DNA of 64,000 bases from an uncultured Acidimicrobiales bacterium (GCA_938041035.1 CALHYX010000061.1:1-64000), one strand, 5' to 3'; positions 1-8,705 are shown, counted from the first letter of the stretch. The notes: generated from the letters alone by a model not told the origin. Numbers and translations: made by a program.

Positions 1-43
1 ACTGGCACCCATGAGGCCGAGTGCTGCACCGAGCAGGAGGACT

Positions 44-1966
44 ATGACCTTCGTCACACAACGCATCGCGCCACGGTACGCACGCGCGAGACGGTCCACA
101 AGCGTAAATGAGTATCTCCGACGTCGACTCGCGATCATCGGCCTCGCGGCAGCAACCATCGCCGCGACGCTCATCGCCGCTCCCCCGGTCGACGCCGCGG
201 CCCCAACCTGTCAGGGCCGCACCGTCACCATCAACCTCAACTCCGCTGGCCATCCGAACCCGAACCGACCCGCGGCCGACGTCATTCTCGGCCGACCGGT
301 GCGCGACGTGATCACCGCCGGCGGTGGCGCCGACATCATCTGCAGCGGTGGCGGCGCCGACGAAGTCCGCGGCGGCCCCGGCAACGACCTCATCTGGGGC
401 GGCGGTGGCAACGACAAGCTGATCGGCGGCGACGGCAACGACAACCTCTACGGAGATGACCAGAACGACAACCTCATCGGCGGCAACGGAGCGGACCGGC
501 TCTTCGGCAATGGCGGCAGCGATCAGCTGCGAGGCGGCAACGGCCGGGACTGGATGTCGGGGGCTGCCGGCGACGATCGAATGTGGGGCGGCGCCGACCA
601 CGATCAGCTCTACGGCGGCGACGGTAACGACATCCTCGCCGGCGACACCGGCCACGACGTCGTCGACGGCGGTGCGGGCAACGACAACCTTCGAGGCGGC
701 GGCGGCAACGATGCGGTCATCGGTGCATCCGGAAACGACCGGGTCAACGGCGACGACGGCAACGATCGACTGACCGGCGGCAGCGGCTTCGACCACCTGT
801 ACGGTCACGGCGGTACCGACACCTACGACGGCGGTTCCAGCCGGGATCGTTGCGAGGACACCGGCCAGGACCTGCGCAGCTCGCGCAACTGCGAACTCGA
901 CTGCTCCGGGCGCATGGTCGCTCGGACCGGCCTCCTGTGGTCGGACACCACCTTTGAGTGCCGCTACGTCACCACCCACTTCGAAATTCTGTACAACGCC
1001 CAGAACGGCATCGACCGGGGCAAGACGACGCAGGAGCAGGCCCAGAAGCTCGGCAACGACCTCGAAGCGGCCTACCGGGCTTATGACGGTGGCGACTTCC
1101 AGCTCCGGGCACCGCGGAGCGTCGACCCGGTATCGGGCAAGATCGCGGTGTCGTTGGGGGGCTGGTCAATCCCCGCCTCGGGCTACTCACGCCAGAGCGC
1201 AATCATGTTCAAATCGGGAAAGACCCACGACCGTTTCCTCACCTACCACGAGGTCTTTCATCAGTTTCAGTGGGAGTACACCAACGACGACCTGTCCTAC
1301 GTCTTCAACCAGTCGTTCTTCGAGTCGATGGCCCAGTTCGCGGCACTGCGCGCCATACCGAAGCCTGGCGTGACCTCACTCAACCGCGGCGCGGTCTGCA
1401 CCGGCACCTGCGTGACGACCGCACTCGACTTCACTGCGACGCCGTGGGCGCCGAGCTACCGCGGGACCTACTTCTTCCACTGGGCCGAGCGAGACCAGGG
1501 GAACGTCCGCTACCTCGGAAATCTGTTGGCGAACTTCGACCGAACCGAGAACGCAACGACGGCGGTCAGCACCACACTCGGCGAGGATGCGCACCTCCGC
1601 TACCGAACCTGGATCCTGCAGAGTTCACCGTTGAAGACGCAGGCGAGGAACCGGTTGCCGAACGCGGTGCTCGGGCTTCAGGGCCAGCGCTACGGCATCG
1701 TCGACCAGGACGTGGTGGCGTTTGTGGTGAACCACAACGGCAAGAGCAACGTTCGAGTCGCCAATAGCGGCTCACCCGTAACCCTTACGTTGCTCCCCTG
1801 CGGCGCCAACCAGGGTCGGCGGGTGACCCAAACCCGGGAGAACAACGGGCAGGAGACCACCTTCAGCGTGCCGCGGCTGTCGAGCTGCACGCAGTCGTAC
1901 CTGCTCGTGAGCATGCCCCTCGGGTTCAGCGACAACGGCATGACGTTGCAGGTGCGCACCAACTAG
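44..1966 (+). CDS. secreted RTX-repeat protein with C-terminal gluzincin-like metalloprotease motif
   Basis: An N-terminal hydrophobic segment (about residues 26-51, ending PPVDAAAP) looks like a signal peptide. Residues about 85-275 are glycine/aspartate nonapeptide repeats (GGxGNDxLxG type), the calcium-binding RTX beta-roll. The C-terminal half contains HEVFH at residues 402-406 and a glutamate in FFESMAQF at 427, the HExxH-E arrangement of gluzincin metalloproteases. The product is probably an exported, calcium-stabilised hydrolase; substrate unknown. I chose ATG 44 because AGGAGG lies at 35-40, although the 3-nt spacing is short; an in-frame ATG at 11 is the alternative. The repeat and signal peptide calls are firm; the protease call rests on one motif. 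Confidence 0.75.
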   Translation: MTFVTQRIAPRYARARRSTSVNEYLRRRLAIIGLAAATIAATLIAAPPVDAAAPTCQGRTVTINLNSAGHPNPNRPAADVILGRPVRDVITAGGGADIICSGGGADEVRGGPGNDLIWGGGGNDKLIGGDGNDNLYGDDQNDNLIGGNGADRLFGNGGSDQLRGGNGRDWMSGAAGDDRMWGGADHDQLYGGDGNDILAGDTGHDVVDGGAGNDNLRGGGGNDAVIGASGNDRVNGDDGNDRLTGGSGFDHLYGHGGTDTYDGGSSRDRCEDTGQDLRSSRNCELDCSGRMVARTGLLWSDTTFECRYVTTHFEILYNAQNGIDRGKTTQEQAQKLGNDLEAAYRAYDGGDFQLRAPRSVDPVSGKIAVSLGGWSIPASGYSRQSAIMFKSGKTHDRFLTYHEVFHQFQWEYTNDDLSYVFNQSFFESMAQFAALRAIPKPGVTSLNRGAVCTGTCVTTALDFTATPWAPSYRGTYFFHWAERDQGNVRYLGNLLANFDRTENATTAVSTTLGEDAHLRYRTWILQSSPLKTQARNRLPNAVLGLQGQRYGIVDQDVVAFVVNHNGKSNVRVANSGSPVTLTLLPCGANQGRRVTQTRENNGQETTFSVPRLSSCTQSYLLVSMPLGFSDNGMTLQVRTN

Positions 1967-2031
1967 CCCAGGCCGGGCCCGAACCGCAGCCCGAACCCGC
2001 CCCTTCGACCAAGACTGTCTCACCCCCTCCG

Positions 2032-2044
2032 TAGTGTCTGGTTC
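2032..2044 (+). promoter_or_regulatory. leaderless -10 box for the HNH gene
   Basis: TAGTGT at 2032-2037 followed by 7 nt and then ATG 2045. No Shine-Dalgarno sequence is present. Confidence 0.55.
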
Positions 2045-3295
2045 ATGGCATCAGCCGTGGATTCTTCGAACGAGATCACCCTCGAAACGGGCACCGAGAT
2101 CGCGTGGTTTGGCGCGGTCCTCGACGCGGTCCGGGCCAAAGCACCGCGCCGGGTGCTCGCCGACGTGGCCGAGATGCGCCGGCGGCTCGACGCGGTCGAA
2201 GCATCAGCGCTCGCCACCCGGCGCCGGTCCGGGGCGACCGAACGGCGGCTCGAAGAAGACCTCGCCGCCGCCGACCCCAAAGTCACCAAACGCGACCGGC
2301 ACCGAGCCGCCCGCCGCGGGGCCACCATCGCGACCAACCCCGCGCTGGGCGACCTGCTCGCCTCCGGCGAAATCGGCACCGCCCACGTCGACGCCATCGC
2401 CGCGGCCACCGTGCACGAACCCGCCCTGGCGGCCGAGCCCGATCTCCTCGCCGCCGTGCGCGGCACGTCCCCCGACCGGGCCGGCCGGGCGGCGAAGAAG
2501 TGGGTCGACGACCGCAGGGACGACGACGACCTCTACGACCAGCACGCCAACGCTCGCCGCCACCGCAAGGTCACCCGATTCGCCTCCCGCACCGAACCGG
2601 GCCTTTGGGTCCTCCAGGCCGAAGGCGACGAACTCGCCATCGCCCAGATCTACGAACAACTCATGGCCGACTCCCGCCGGCTCTACGAAACCGACGGCGG
2701 CCGCGACCGCAGGCCCGACGATCACCCTCGCACCCGCGACCAACGCCTCTTCGATGCCCTCCACGCTCGCGTCACCGACGCAGGCGATGCGAGCTCGCCG
2801 GCCAACGCGAACCGCACCCCGCGATCGGGCGCGGTGGCGAAGGTGTTCATCACCCACACGCTCACCGGACTGCTGTCGGGCGCCGACCACGCCCAGCTCC
2901 TGGGTGGAGGGCCGGTCCCCAGGTCGGTTTTCGCCGACCACCTGGCCACCGCGTCGATCACCGGTATCATCTTCGGCCGGCGCGGCGATGTGCTGTGGAA
3001 GGGCCGGGCCACCCGCCTGGCCACCGCAGCCCAAACCGACGCGGCCACCGCCCGCGACGGCGGGTGCGTGCTGTGCACCGCGCCCCCATCGCGGTGTCAC
3101 ACCCACCACATCATCCCGAGCAACGCACCCGCCCGGGGGCCCACCGACATCGACAACCTGGCGCTCGTCTGCAGCGACTGCCACCACCGATTACACAGCC
3201 AACACCTGACCCTCCAACGCGACCGGGTAACCGGCGAGTGGCACACCCGGGCCGCCCGGCCCGACGAGATCGCGCCCGCCCGGAGACCGGCGTGA
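2045..3295 (+). CDS. DUF222 / HNH endonuclease family protein
   Basis: A 416-residue protein of the actinobacterial DUF222-HNH (13E12-repeat) family. The long helical N-terminal DUF222 region is followed by an HNH domain near the C-terminus: CVLC around residue 341, the H-H-I-I-P core near 352, and CSDCHHRLH near 375. The paired CxxC motifs are the zinc-binding knuckles of this HNH subtype, and the central HH holds the catalytic histidine. Family members are often multicopy in actinobacteria and their cellular role is unresolved. The start is set by the -10 box 7 nt upstream. The gene ends 2 nt before the converging HxlR gene. Long arginine/proline-rich open frames overlap it and are composition artefacts. 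Confidence 0.85.
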   Translation: MASAVDSSNEITLETGTEIAWFGAVLDAVRAKAPRRVLADVAEMRRRLDAVEASALATRRRSGATERRLEEDLAAADPKVTKRDRHRAARRGATIATNPALGDLLASGEIGTAHVDAIAAATVHEPALAAEPDLLAAVRGTSPDRAGRAAKKWVDDRRDDDDLYDQHANARRHRKVTRFASRTEPGLWVLQAEGDELAIAQIYEQLMADSRRLYETDGGRDRRPDDHPRTRDQRLFDALHARVTDAGDASSPANANRTPRSGAVAKVFITHTLTGLLSGADHAQLLGGGPVPRSVFADHLATASITGIIFGRRGDVLWKGRATRLATAAQTDAATARDGGCVLCTAPPSRCHTHHIIPSNAPARGPTDIDNLALVCSDCHHRLHSQHLTLQRDRVTGEWHTRAARPDEIAPARRPA

Positions 3296-3297
3296 GC

Positions 3298-4002
3298 TCA
3301 GGCGTCGGGTGTGTCGAAGCTGAGCAGGTCGATGAGCTCGAGCATGGCGGCGCGGTCGCCGTCGATGGTCATCAGCCCCTGCGCTTCGGCGTCGGCGATG
3401 GTCATGGTTCGCCCCATCAGGCGCATCAGCACGGTGGGCGGAAAGAAGAAGGCGGTGGCGTCGGGCGCCCGGTCGGCCGGGGGCTCGGCGGTGCTGCTGA
3501 ACCCGACCTCCGCGTCGATCACCACGTGGTTCTTCCACCCGGAAACGTCCAGTACGTAGTAGCCCTCCAGCTGCGGGCTCCTCGCCATGACGAAGTGGCC
3601 ATTCATCGTCATCTGGGTCTCGAGCGCCGAGATCGGGTCGAACTCCTCGCCCTCGACCGGCGGAGTGTGCTCGAGGATGGTGGCGCCGAGGTCGGCGGTG
3701 GCTTCGAGCAACCGCAGAATCGCCGGCCGGGCCCAGTCGGTGAGCCGGTAGACCCTCTGGCGGCCCAAACCCGGAGCCGTGCGCTTCTCGATCAGCCCAT
3801 CGGCTTCGAGCTGGCGCAAGCGGTTGGTCAGCATCGTCGGCGAGATACCCGGGTTGATCGCCTCGAGATCGGTGAACCGCAGCGGCGTCCGGGCCAGATC
3901 GCGGATGATCAGCAGCGTCCACCGCGAGCCGATCGCGTCGAGCGCGGCTGCGATGACGCACAGCTGGCGATAGCTCCCGGGGAGCTCGGGGCTCGCAGAC
4001 AT
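3298..4002 (-). CDS. HxlR-family transcriptional regulator with C-terminal SCP2-like domain
   Basis: Residues about 10-110 form the HxlR winged helix (SYRQLCVIAAALDAIGSRW opening, then ISPTMLTNRLRQLE recognition-helix region). The remaining ~120 residues resemble the SCP2 lipid-binding fold seen in some actinobacterial HxlR proteins. It probably senses a hydrophobic or reactive small molecule and represses itself and the divergent TIGR03086 gene. ATG 4002 is chosen over the upstream GTG 4026 because TATCGT (4014-4009) sits exactly 6 nt before it, a leaderless start. Palindromic operator candidates lie directly upstream. Confidence 0.85.
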   Translation of the reverse strand: MSASPELPGSYRQLCVIAAALDAIGSRWTLLIIRDLARTPLRFTDLEAINPGISPTMLTNRLRQLEADGLIEKRTAPGLGRQRVYRLTDWARPAILRLLEATADLGATILEHTPPVEGEEFDPISALETQMTMNGHFVMARSPQLEGYYVLDVSGWKNHVVIDAEVGFSSTAEPPADRAPDATAFFFPPTVLMRLMGRTMTIADAEAQGLMTIDGDRAAMLELIDLLSFDTPDA

Positions 4003-4042
4003 GGCGAGACGATACCCGACTTGCACGTATACTCCGATTCTT

Positions 4043-4072
4043 GTAGTACTAACTACTACTTACGTAGTCTAC
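4043..4072. promoter_or_regulatory. palindromic operator cluster between HxlR and TIGR03086 genes
   Basis: GTAGTA (4043-4048), 5 nt, TACTAC (4054-4059) is a perfect inverted repeat. It overlaps a second dyad, ACTAC (4055-4059), 4 nt, GTAGT (4064-4068), and GTAG-T-CTAC at 4064-4072. The local AT-richness contrasts with the flanks. HxlR proteins such as YodB bind TACTA..TAGTA-type dyads, so this is the probable operator. The -10 box of the HxlR gene lies at 4014-4009, and TAGTCT at 4066-4071 could serve the forward gene. Confidence 0.7.
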
Positions 4073-4093
4073 TTCACCCACGGGAGTTCCACC

Positions 4094-4669
4094 ATGAATC
4101 CGATCGAAGCGTTCGACGCCGCCTGCGACCTGGCCCGAGCCCAGGTCGAACTGGCGGTGAAGAACCCAACTGCGGCCACCCCGTGCAGCGAATTCAACGT
4201 TGCGCAGCTGGTGGGCCACGTGGTCGCCGCCCTCGACGGCAACGCCGCCATCCTCGGCGGCACCAACGACGGCCTCGACCCCTTCGACCCGCCGTCGTAT
4301 CCAGCCGACGAGTTCCTTACCCGGTTCGATACCGCCCGTGGCCGCCTGAAGGCAGCCATCGGCGACCGCGGGCTCGACGCCATGGTCGAACACCCCGCGG
4401 CGCCCGAACCGATGCCGGTGGCCGCCGCCATTGGCTTCCCCACCTTCGACATGTACGTGCATGCGTGGGATCTCGCCCAAGCCAACGGGGTCGCCAGCGA
4501 CGTCCCCACCGAATTGCACGGTCAGGTCGCCGCCTTCTGTCGCCAGGCGTTCACCGGCGAAGCCGTTCCCGGCGTGGTCGAAGCATCCGTCGAGGCATCG
4601 GCAGGCGCCTCGCCGATGGAGGATCTCGCCGCCTTCCTCGGGCGCCGACCGCTTGCGGCACAGGGATAA
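4094..4669 (+). CDS. TIGR03086-family metal-binding protein (mycothiol-dependent isomerase-like)
   Basis: A 191-residue DinB-like four-helix protein of the actinobacterial TIGR03086 family, related to mycothiol-dependent maleylpyruvate isomerase. Typical motifs are present: TPCSEFNVAQLVGHVV near the N-terminus, with a metal-binding His, and MYVHAWDLAQANG in the middle. The C-terminus AFLGRRP is the usual family ending. ATG 4094 is preceded by GGGAG. The protein may detoxify electrophiles by mycothiol chemistry; the substrate cannot be read from sequence. Divergence from the HxlR gene over shared dyads suggests induction by the compound the regulator senses. Confidence 0.8.
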   Translation: MNPIEAFDAACDLARAQVELAVKNPTAATPCSEFNVAQLVGHVVAALDGNAAILGGTNDGLDPFDPPSYPADEFLTRFDTARGRLKAAIGDRGLDAMVEHPAAPEPMPVAAAIGFPTFDMYVHAWDLAQANGVASDVPTELHGQVAAFCRQAFTGEAVPGVVEASVEASAGASPMEDLAAFLGRRPLAAQG

Positions 4670-4933
4670 CGCCGCCGGCGGATGGACTGCGGGGCCCACG
4701 CAGTTGCCGTTGCGTGAGCCCCACAGACTTGTCGCCGCCTGGCGACGTGGCTGCCTCGGGGACACCTGGGTCGATGCGTCGGACAGGGCCAGGGGAAGGC
4801 CCGCCAACACCCCGAAAACCGCCGCTCGCGCCACGATGCGACACGCCCGTCGATCGCGCAATGATGGGGAGTGTGGAGTCGTGATAATCGCACCGTGACG
4901 CCGGAAAACCGCCCACCCGGGCTACCGGAAGAC
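4670..4933. other. intergenic stretch without a supported gene
   Basis: About 300 nt separate the TIGR03086 gene from the next gene. A minus-strand TTG frame from 4861 begins with a signal-peptide-like run, but it continues antisense through the TIGR03086 gene and has no visible ribosome binding site, so it is not called. The only supported element is the promoter at the right end (TATAGT 4934-4939). Confidence 0.5.
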
Positions 4934-4962
4934 TATAGTTGCGACCGGTGGATGCGAACTAA
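4934..4962 (+). promoter_or_regulatory. -10 box and possible four-codon leaderless leader ORF
   Basis: TATAGT (4934-4939) is 8 nt upstream of GTG 4948, which opens a four-codon frame (M-D-A-N) ending in TAA at 4960-4962. That stop overlaps the AAGGAG ribosome binding site (4961-4966) of the next gene, whose GTG is at 4971. Whether the four codons are translated is uncertain; at minimum this is the promoter and a 23-nt leader. Confidence 0.4.
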
Positions 4963-4970
4963 GGAGCCGG

Positions 4971-6854
4971 GTGAGCGAGGCGCGGGCGACAACCGAACGG
5001 GTGCTGGCGGAGCTGGAACAGCTGGGGGCATGGAACACCCCGCTCGACATCGACATCGAGGCGATACCCACGCTCGCCGAGCTGGCCGCCGACGCACCGG
5101 GCGGCGCGGCTGCCGACCGCGTCCACCACCTCATCGCCGAGGCGACCCAACGGCTGCCGAGCCGATCTCGCCAGGCGCTCGAACTCGTACTCGGCGACAC
5201 CGACGAACGCTGGAGCCGCAACCTCACCAACCGCAAGCGCTTGGCCGCCGACCGGCTGGCGATTCCGTACAACACCTTCCGGGTCACCAACGCCAAAACC
5301 GGACGCTCGCCCTACCAGTCGCTGCTGGCCGAGCTCGCCACCGAGCTGGTCACCGCTTCTCATCCGGCCGCTGGCGATGCGGCGCCGGTGGGCGAAGGTG
5401 AACACGACCAACCCTCTCCGGACACCGCTGGCCCGAACCCTCGCGCCGATGCCGACGACAACCCCTTCGCCTCGGGCTCCAGGCCGCCCGAGGAGCGGCC
5501 GGGCGGGCGCCGCACAGCGGGGCTCGCCCTCGCCGGGCTGATGGCCGGTCTCGTACTCGGCGGCGTGCTCCTCCTCAACCGCTCCGGCGACAAGTCCGGC
5601 ACCGACACCGACCGGGCCGCCATCACCACTCGCGCGCCCGAGGGCTCCGGAGTCGCAACGGTGCTCGGCACCTTCGAAACCCCGGCCACCGATGGGGCCG
5701 GCATCGATGACCCAGCACTCGACGACTCAGCAACGAACACCGGCACCGCCGAAGCAACGGAGCCCACGGCACCAGCAGCAGCACCGGCCACCGATACGGA
5801 CGCCGCCGCGATCTCGCCACCGACGATCACCCCACCGACGATCACCCCACCGATGTGTGCGATCGACGTCGGGGCCGGAGCGACCGACAGCATCGCCGCC
5901 GAGATGCAGGTCGACTACGCCGACGCGGGCGGCCTCGAAACCCTCGGTTGCCCGACCCACGAAGTCGAACGCCGCGGCGGTGTGCAGTGGCAGGAACTCC
6001 AGCGCCACGGCCTCACCACCGGCGGGTTCATCGGCACCGACAACGATGCACCCCTGCTGGCCAACCGGGGCCAGTGGCGGTCCTACATCAGGGTGGGCGG
6101 CGGCGACGGCTCCGAGAGCCCGGCGCGAGCCGGGGCCCTCACCGGCGAGGTCGTCGAAACCGACGACGGTTGGAGCCTCGGCGTCGACTCCGGCGTCGCG
6201 CTGCTCGGTGAGGCCGAAGACTCCTCCTTCTACTGGCTGCCCGAGATCGTGGTCGAGGCCTGGGCCGAGTCCGGGCGATCGAGCGGCATCGCCGGCCGCC
6301 CCACCAGTAGCCCGTATGTGGCCGATGGCGGTCTACGGCAGGACTTCGAGAACGGGTACTTCACCCTCGCCGGGAGCGGCGATCTCGCGTTCACCGAGGT
6401 CGCCGACCCGGCGGCCGAGCTCGCCGGCACCGGTGACCTTCGCGGTCGCATCATCAGCGCCGGCGACGGCACCGGCTGGGTGGTCGACGACCAACTCCGT
6501 CGGTGGTGGCTCCCCGACGTCGCCCACTGGAACTGCGCCGGCGGTGAAGCCAACCACGTCGCTCGCGGCCTGAGCGGTAGCGCCGTGCACACCCTCGAGT
6601 TCGGCGGCGTCGCCCACTGCCCCACCCACCGATCCGGGTTCTCCCCCGTCGGGGGATCCAACGACCTCACCAGCTACTGCCGCGCCCACCACGACGCCCC
6701 CGCCACCGCCGAGGCCAACGCCGACGGCTGGTTCTGCTCGACACCCCAGGGTGACGAACCCATCGACCCGGTCGAGTCCTGCGCCTGGCAGTACGGACCC
6801 GACGTGTTCCCCAGCCTGCGCTCGGCCACCGACTGGGTGTGCGGCAACCCCTGA
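4971..6854 (+). CDS. single-pass membrane protein with LGFP-like extracellular repeats
   Basis: A 627-residue protein. Residues 1-130 are helical and charged, with a LPSRSRQALELVLG stretch loosely reminiscent of sigma-factor or response-regulator helix-turn-helix regions. A basic linker leads to one transmembrane segment (about 181-202). A Thr/Pro/Ala-rich spacer follows, then an extracellular domain with LGFP-like elements such as YADAGGLETLGCP and IAGRPTSSPYVADGG (GxP...Q-F-x-x-G). LGFP repeats tether proteins to the actinobacterial cell wall. Topology with a cytoplasmic N-terminus suggests a sensor or regulatory role, but function is not known. GTG start with AAGGAG 4 nt upstream. Confidence 0.6.
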   Translation: MSEARATTERVLAELEQLGAWNTPLDIDIEAIPTLAELAADAPGGAAADRVHHLIAEATQRLPSRSRQALELVLGDTDERWSRNLTNRKRLAADRLAIPYNTFRVTNAKTGRSPYQSLLAELATELVTASHPAAGDAAPVGEGEHDQPSPDTAGPNPRADADDNPFASGSRPPEERPGGRRTAGLALAGLMAGLVLGGVLLLNRSGDKSGTDTDRAAITTRAPEGSGVATVLGTFETPATDGAGIDDPALDDSATNTGTAEATEPTAPAAAPATDTDAAAISPPTITPPTITPPMCAIDVGAGATDSIAAEMQVDYADAGGLETLGCPTHEVERRGGVQWQELQRHGLTTGGFIGTDNDAPLLANRGQWRSYIRVGGGDGSESPARAGALTGEVVETDDGWSLGVDSGVALLGEAEDSSFYWLPEIVVEAWAESGRSSGIAGRPTSSPYVADGGLRQDFENGYFTLAGSGDLAFTEVADPAAELAGTGDLRGRIISAGDGTGWVVDDQLRRWWLPDVAHWNCAGGEANHVARGLSGSAVHTLEFGGVAHCPTHRSGFSPVGGSNDLTSYCRAHHDAPATAEANADGWFCSTPQGDEPIDPVESCAWQYGPDVFPSLRSATDWVCGNP

Positions 6855-6885
6855 GCTCAGGTCGGCCCGGTCGCGGCCACCACAG

Positions 6886-8004
6886 CTAGGGCTCGGGGAT
6901 ACTCGGGGGTCGCAGGGGATTGATCGACACGTTCACGAAGTCCAGCAGCACGGAGGGGCACGGAACCGCCGGCACCACGCCCGCAAACGTGGGGCGGTTC
7001 ACCGACATTCCATCGGCCAACGCAACCCATACCTCGGCCATCACGTCGGCGCCCTCGGCCTGCGTATTCACGTCGAACCCGGTGGGAATGTCGACCTGAC
7101 GCCGCCCAGCTACCGCTTCGTAGGTGAAGTTGCCCTCGAATAGCGTGCGCACCCCACCGGTGAAGGTATCGGCCGCCTCGTCGAACCCGATGACGATCAC
7201 CACGTCGAAGCCGGAGTAACAGACATGGTTCTGGTCGAGCTGCACCACCGACTCCGTCGGCAACCACAGGCGAGGACGCTCCTCGTTCCCCTCCAGCTCC
7301 ACCCACTCGAACCCGTCGGCGGCCGCCCTTCGACCGGTGGAGGCAAACCTGATGTCGCCCTCAGCGAAGGTCGCGAACACTCCCGCACCAACGCCCGGCG
7401 CCAGCCGAGCATCGACATCGCCGACCACTCCGTAGATCATGGGGGTGGCGTCCTCGAGGAACACGACCGCATCCGCGGGCACCGTCGCCCCCGTCGACGC
7501 GGGTGCCGCCGTCGGGGCGGGCGGCGGTGCCGTGTCCGGCGGCGGCGGGGTCAGCACCGGCGGTACCGTCGTGACCCCCACGGTGGGCGGGACCGCCGCG
7601 CTGGTCGGAACGGCCGAGGCCCCGTCGTCGGTCGAGGCTGCGTCGTCGCTTCCCGCGACGATCTCGTCGCCGTCACCGATGGCCTGGCTGAGCAGGAACG
7701 CCCCGCCGACCACCACCAGCAACAGCGCGGCGGCCGCTCCCAGAATCCAGACGTAGGCGGGTGCCGGCTCGGACTTCGACGTTTCGTTCATGTTCGTGAG
7801 ACGGATCACCTCGGCGTCGGTTTCCCGATCGACCGGAATCTTCTCGCGGCTCACGGCGCCATCGACCCGGGGGTTTCCGGCCGCCGCCAGCGAGGCGTCG
7901 ATGCGGTCCCAGTAGCCGGCGCCCGGCTCCGGAACCTCATCGCGCAGGAACGCCCCCAGCTCGTCGTCGGGTCGCTCGTTCTCCGGACCTCGAGGCTCGC
8001 TCAC
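6886..8004 (-). CDS. membrane anti-sigma-factor-like protein with extracellular sensor domain
   Basis: 372 residues. The N-terminal cytoplasmic region (DDELGAFLRDEVPEP..YWDRIDASL) resembles the short sigma-binding segment of membrane-bound actinobacterial anti-sigma proteins. One transmembrane helix spans about 84-106. A Pro/Thr/Ala-rich linker leads to a ~190-residue extracellular domain whose opening (VVGDVDARLAPGVGAGV..F) resembles a bacterial SH3 fold. The gene overlaps the upstream ECF sigma gene by GTGA (start GTG 8004; sigma stop 8003-8001), so the two are translationally coupled. This layout is what makes the anti-sigma role likely; no ZAS zinc motif is visible. Confidence 0.65.
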   Translation of the reverse strand: MSEPRGPENERPDDELGAFLRDEVPEPGAGYWDRIDASLAAAGNPRVDGAVSREKIPVDRETDAEVIRLTNMNETSKSEPAPAYVWILGAAAALLLVVVGGAFLLSQAIGDGDEIVAGSDDAASTDDGASAVPTSAAVPPTVGVTTVPPVLTPPPPDTAPPPAPTAAPASTGATVPADAVVFLEDATPMIYGVVGDVDARLAPGVGAGVFATFAEGDIRFASTGRRAAADGFEWVELEGNEERPRLWLPTESVVQLDQNHVCYSGFDVVIVIGFDEAADTFTGGVRTLFEGNFTYEAVAGRRQVDIPTGFDVNTQAEGADVMAEVWVALADGMSVNRPTFAGVVPAVPCPSVLLDFVNVSINPLRPPSIPEP

Positions 8005-8540
8005 GGCCGACCTCCCCGCAGTCGTTTTCGGGCCCGGTTTACTCTCGATGCCACCGTTCCCCGGGCCTCGCCCAGGATTTCGGCCGCTTCGTCGTAGCTG
8101 TACCCCAAGCCCGTCGTGAGCATTAGGGCCACCCGCTGATCGGGGTCGAGTTCGTCGAGCAACGCGGTCAGCTCCATCCGGTCGTGCACGCCGGCCTGCT
8201 CGCCCCCGGTGGCCCCCGCCCCGCGGTGGCGGTCGGCCTCGTCGATCTCTTCGTGCCGGCGGCGGTTTTCATAGCGCAGGTGATCGATCGCGGTGCGGTG
8301 CACGATCGTATGCAACCAGGTCTTGAACGCGGCGCGGCCGTCGAACGACCCGATCGCCCGAAACGCCTTCTCGTAGGCGGCCTGCATCACGTCGTCGGTG
8401 CCGTGGGCCGTTCGCACGACCGCCCAGGCCACCCCGCGCAGGTCCTGATCGAAGTGCCGGATGAGCGCGCCGAACGCCTGGGCATCGCCGGCCCGGGCCT
8501 CCCGCTCAAGTTTTTCGACGGCGATCGCCATATGCAGCAC
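8001..8540 (-). CDS. ECF RNA polymerase sigma factor
   Basis: A 179-residue sigma factor. The sigma-2 domain (about residues 20-95) includes TDDVMQAAYEKAFRAI and FKTWLHTIVHRTAIDHLR. The sigma-4 domain (about 125-175) includes LDELDPDQRVALMLTTGLGYSYDEAAEILG and GTVASRVNRARKRLR, the helix-turn-helix for the -35 element. It should direct RNA polymerase to stress or envelope promoters when released by the co-encoded membrane protein. GTG 8540 and ATG 8531 are both possible starts; neither has a clear ribosome binding site. Confidence 0.9.
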   Translation of the reverse strand: MLHMAIAVEKLEREARAGDAQAFGALIRHFDQDLRGVAWAVVRTAHGTDDVMQAAYEKAFRAIGSFDGRAAFKTWLHTIVHRTAIDHLRYENRRRHEEIDEADRHRGAGATGGEQAGVHDRMELTALLDELDPDQRVALMLTTGLGYSYDEAAEILGEARGTVASRVNRARKRLRGGRP

Positions 8541-8705
8541 CCACGGGTAGACGGCTCAGCGTGACCACCGTTTCCCAATATCCCGAAATTTCTCCGCGTT
8601 TTCCGGTTCGCGACCCTCGAAACCAAGGAGATCCCGGAACCCGATCGGCGCCGTCGGTCCCCCACCAAGCCTTCCACGAAATCCGTTGCGGGTGACGCAC
8701 AGCGG

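Noticed and set aside
4522..4861. Minus-strand frame with a signal-peptide-like start at TTG 4861
   Set aside because: It continues antisense through a conserved gene and lacks a ribosome binding site or a clear -10 at leaderless spacing.
2104..4884. A 926-residue open frame across the HNH, HxlR and TIGR03086 genes
   Set aside because: Its product is almost all Arg/Pro/Gly and it crosses three well-supported genes; it is a GC-rich shadow frame.
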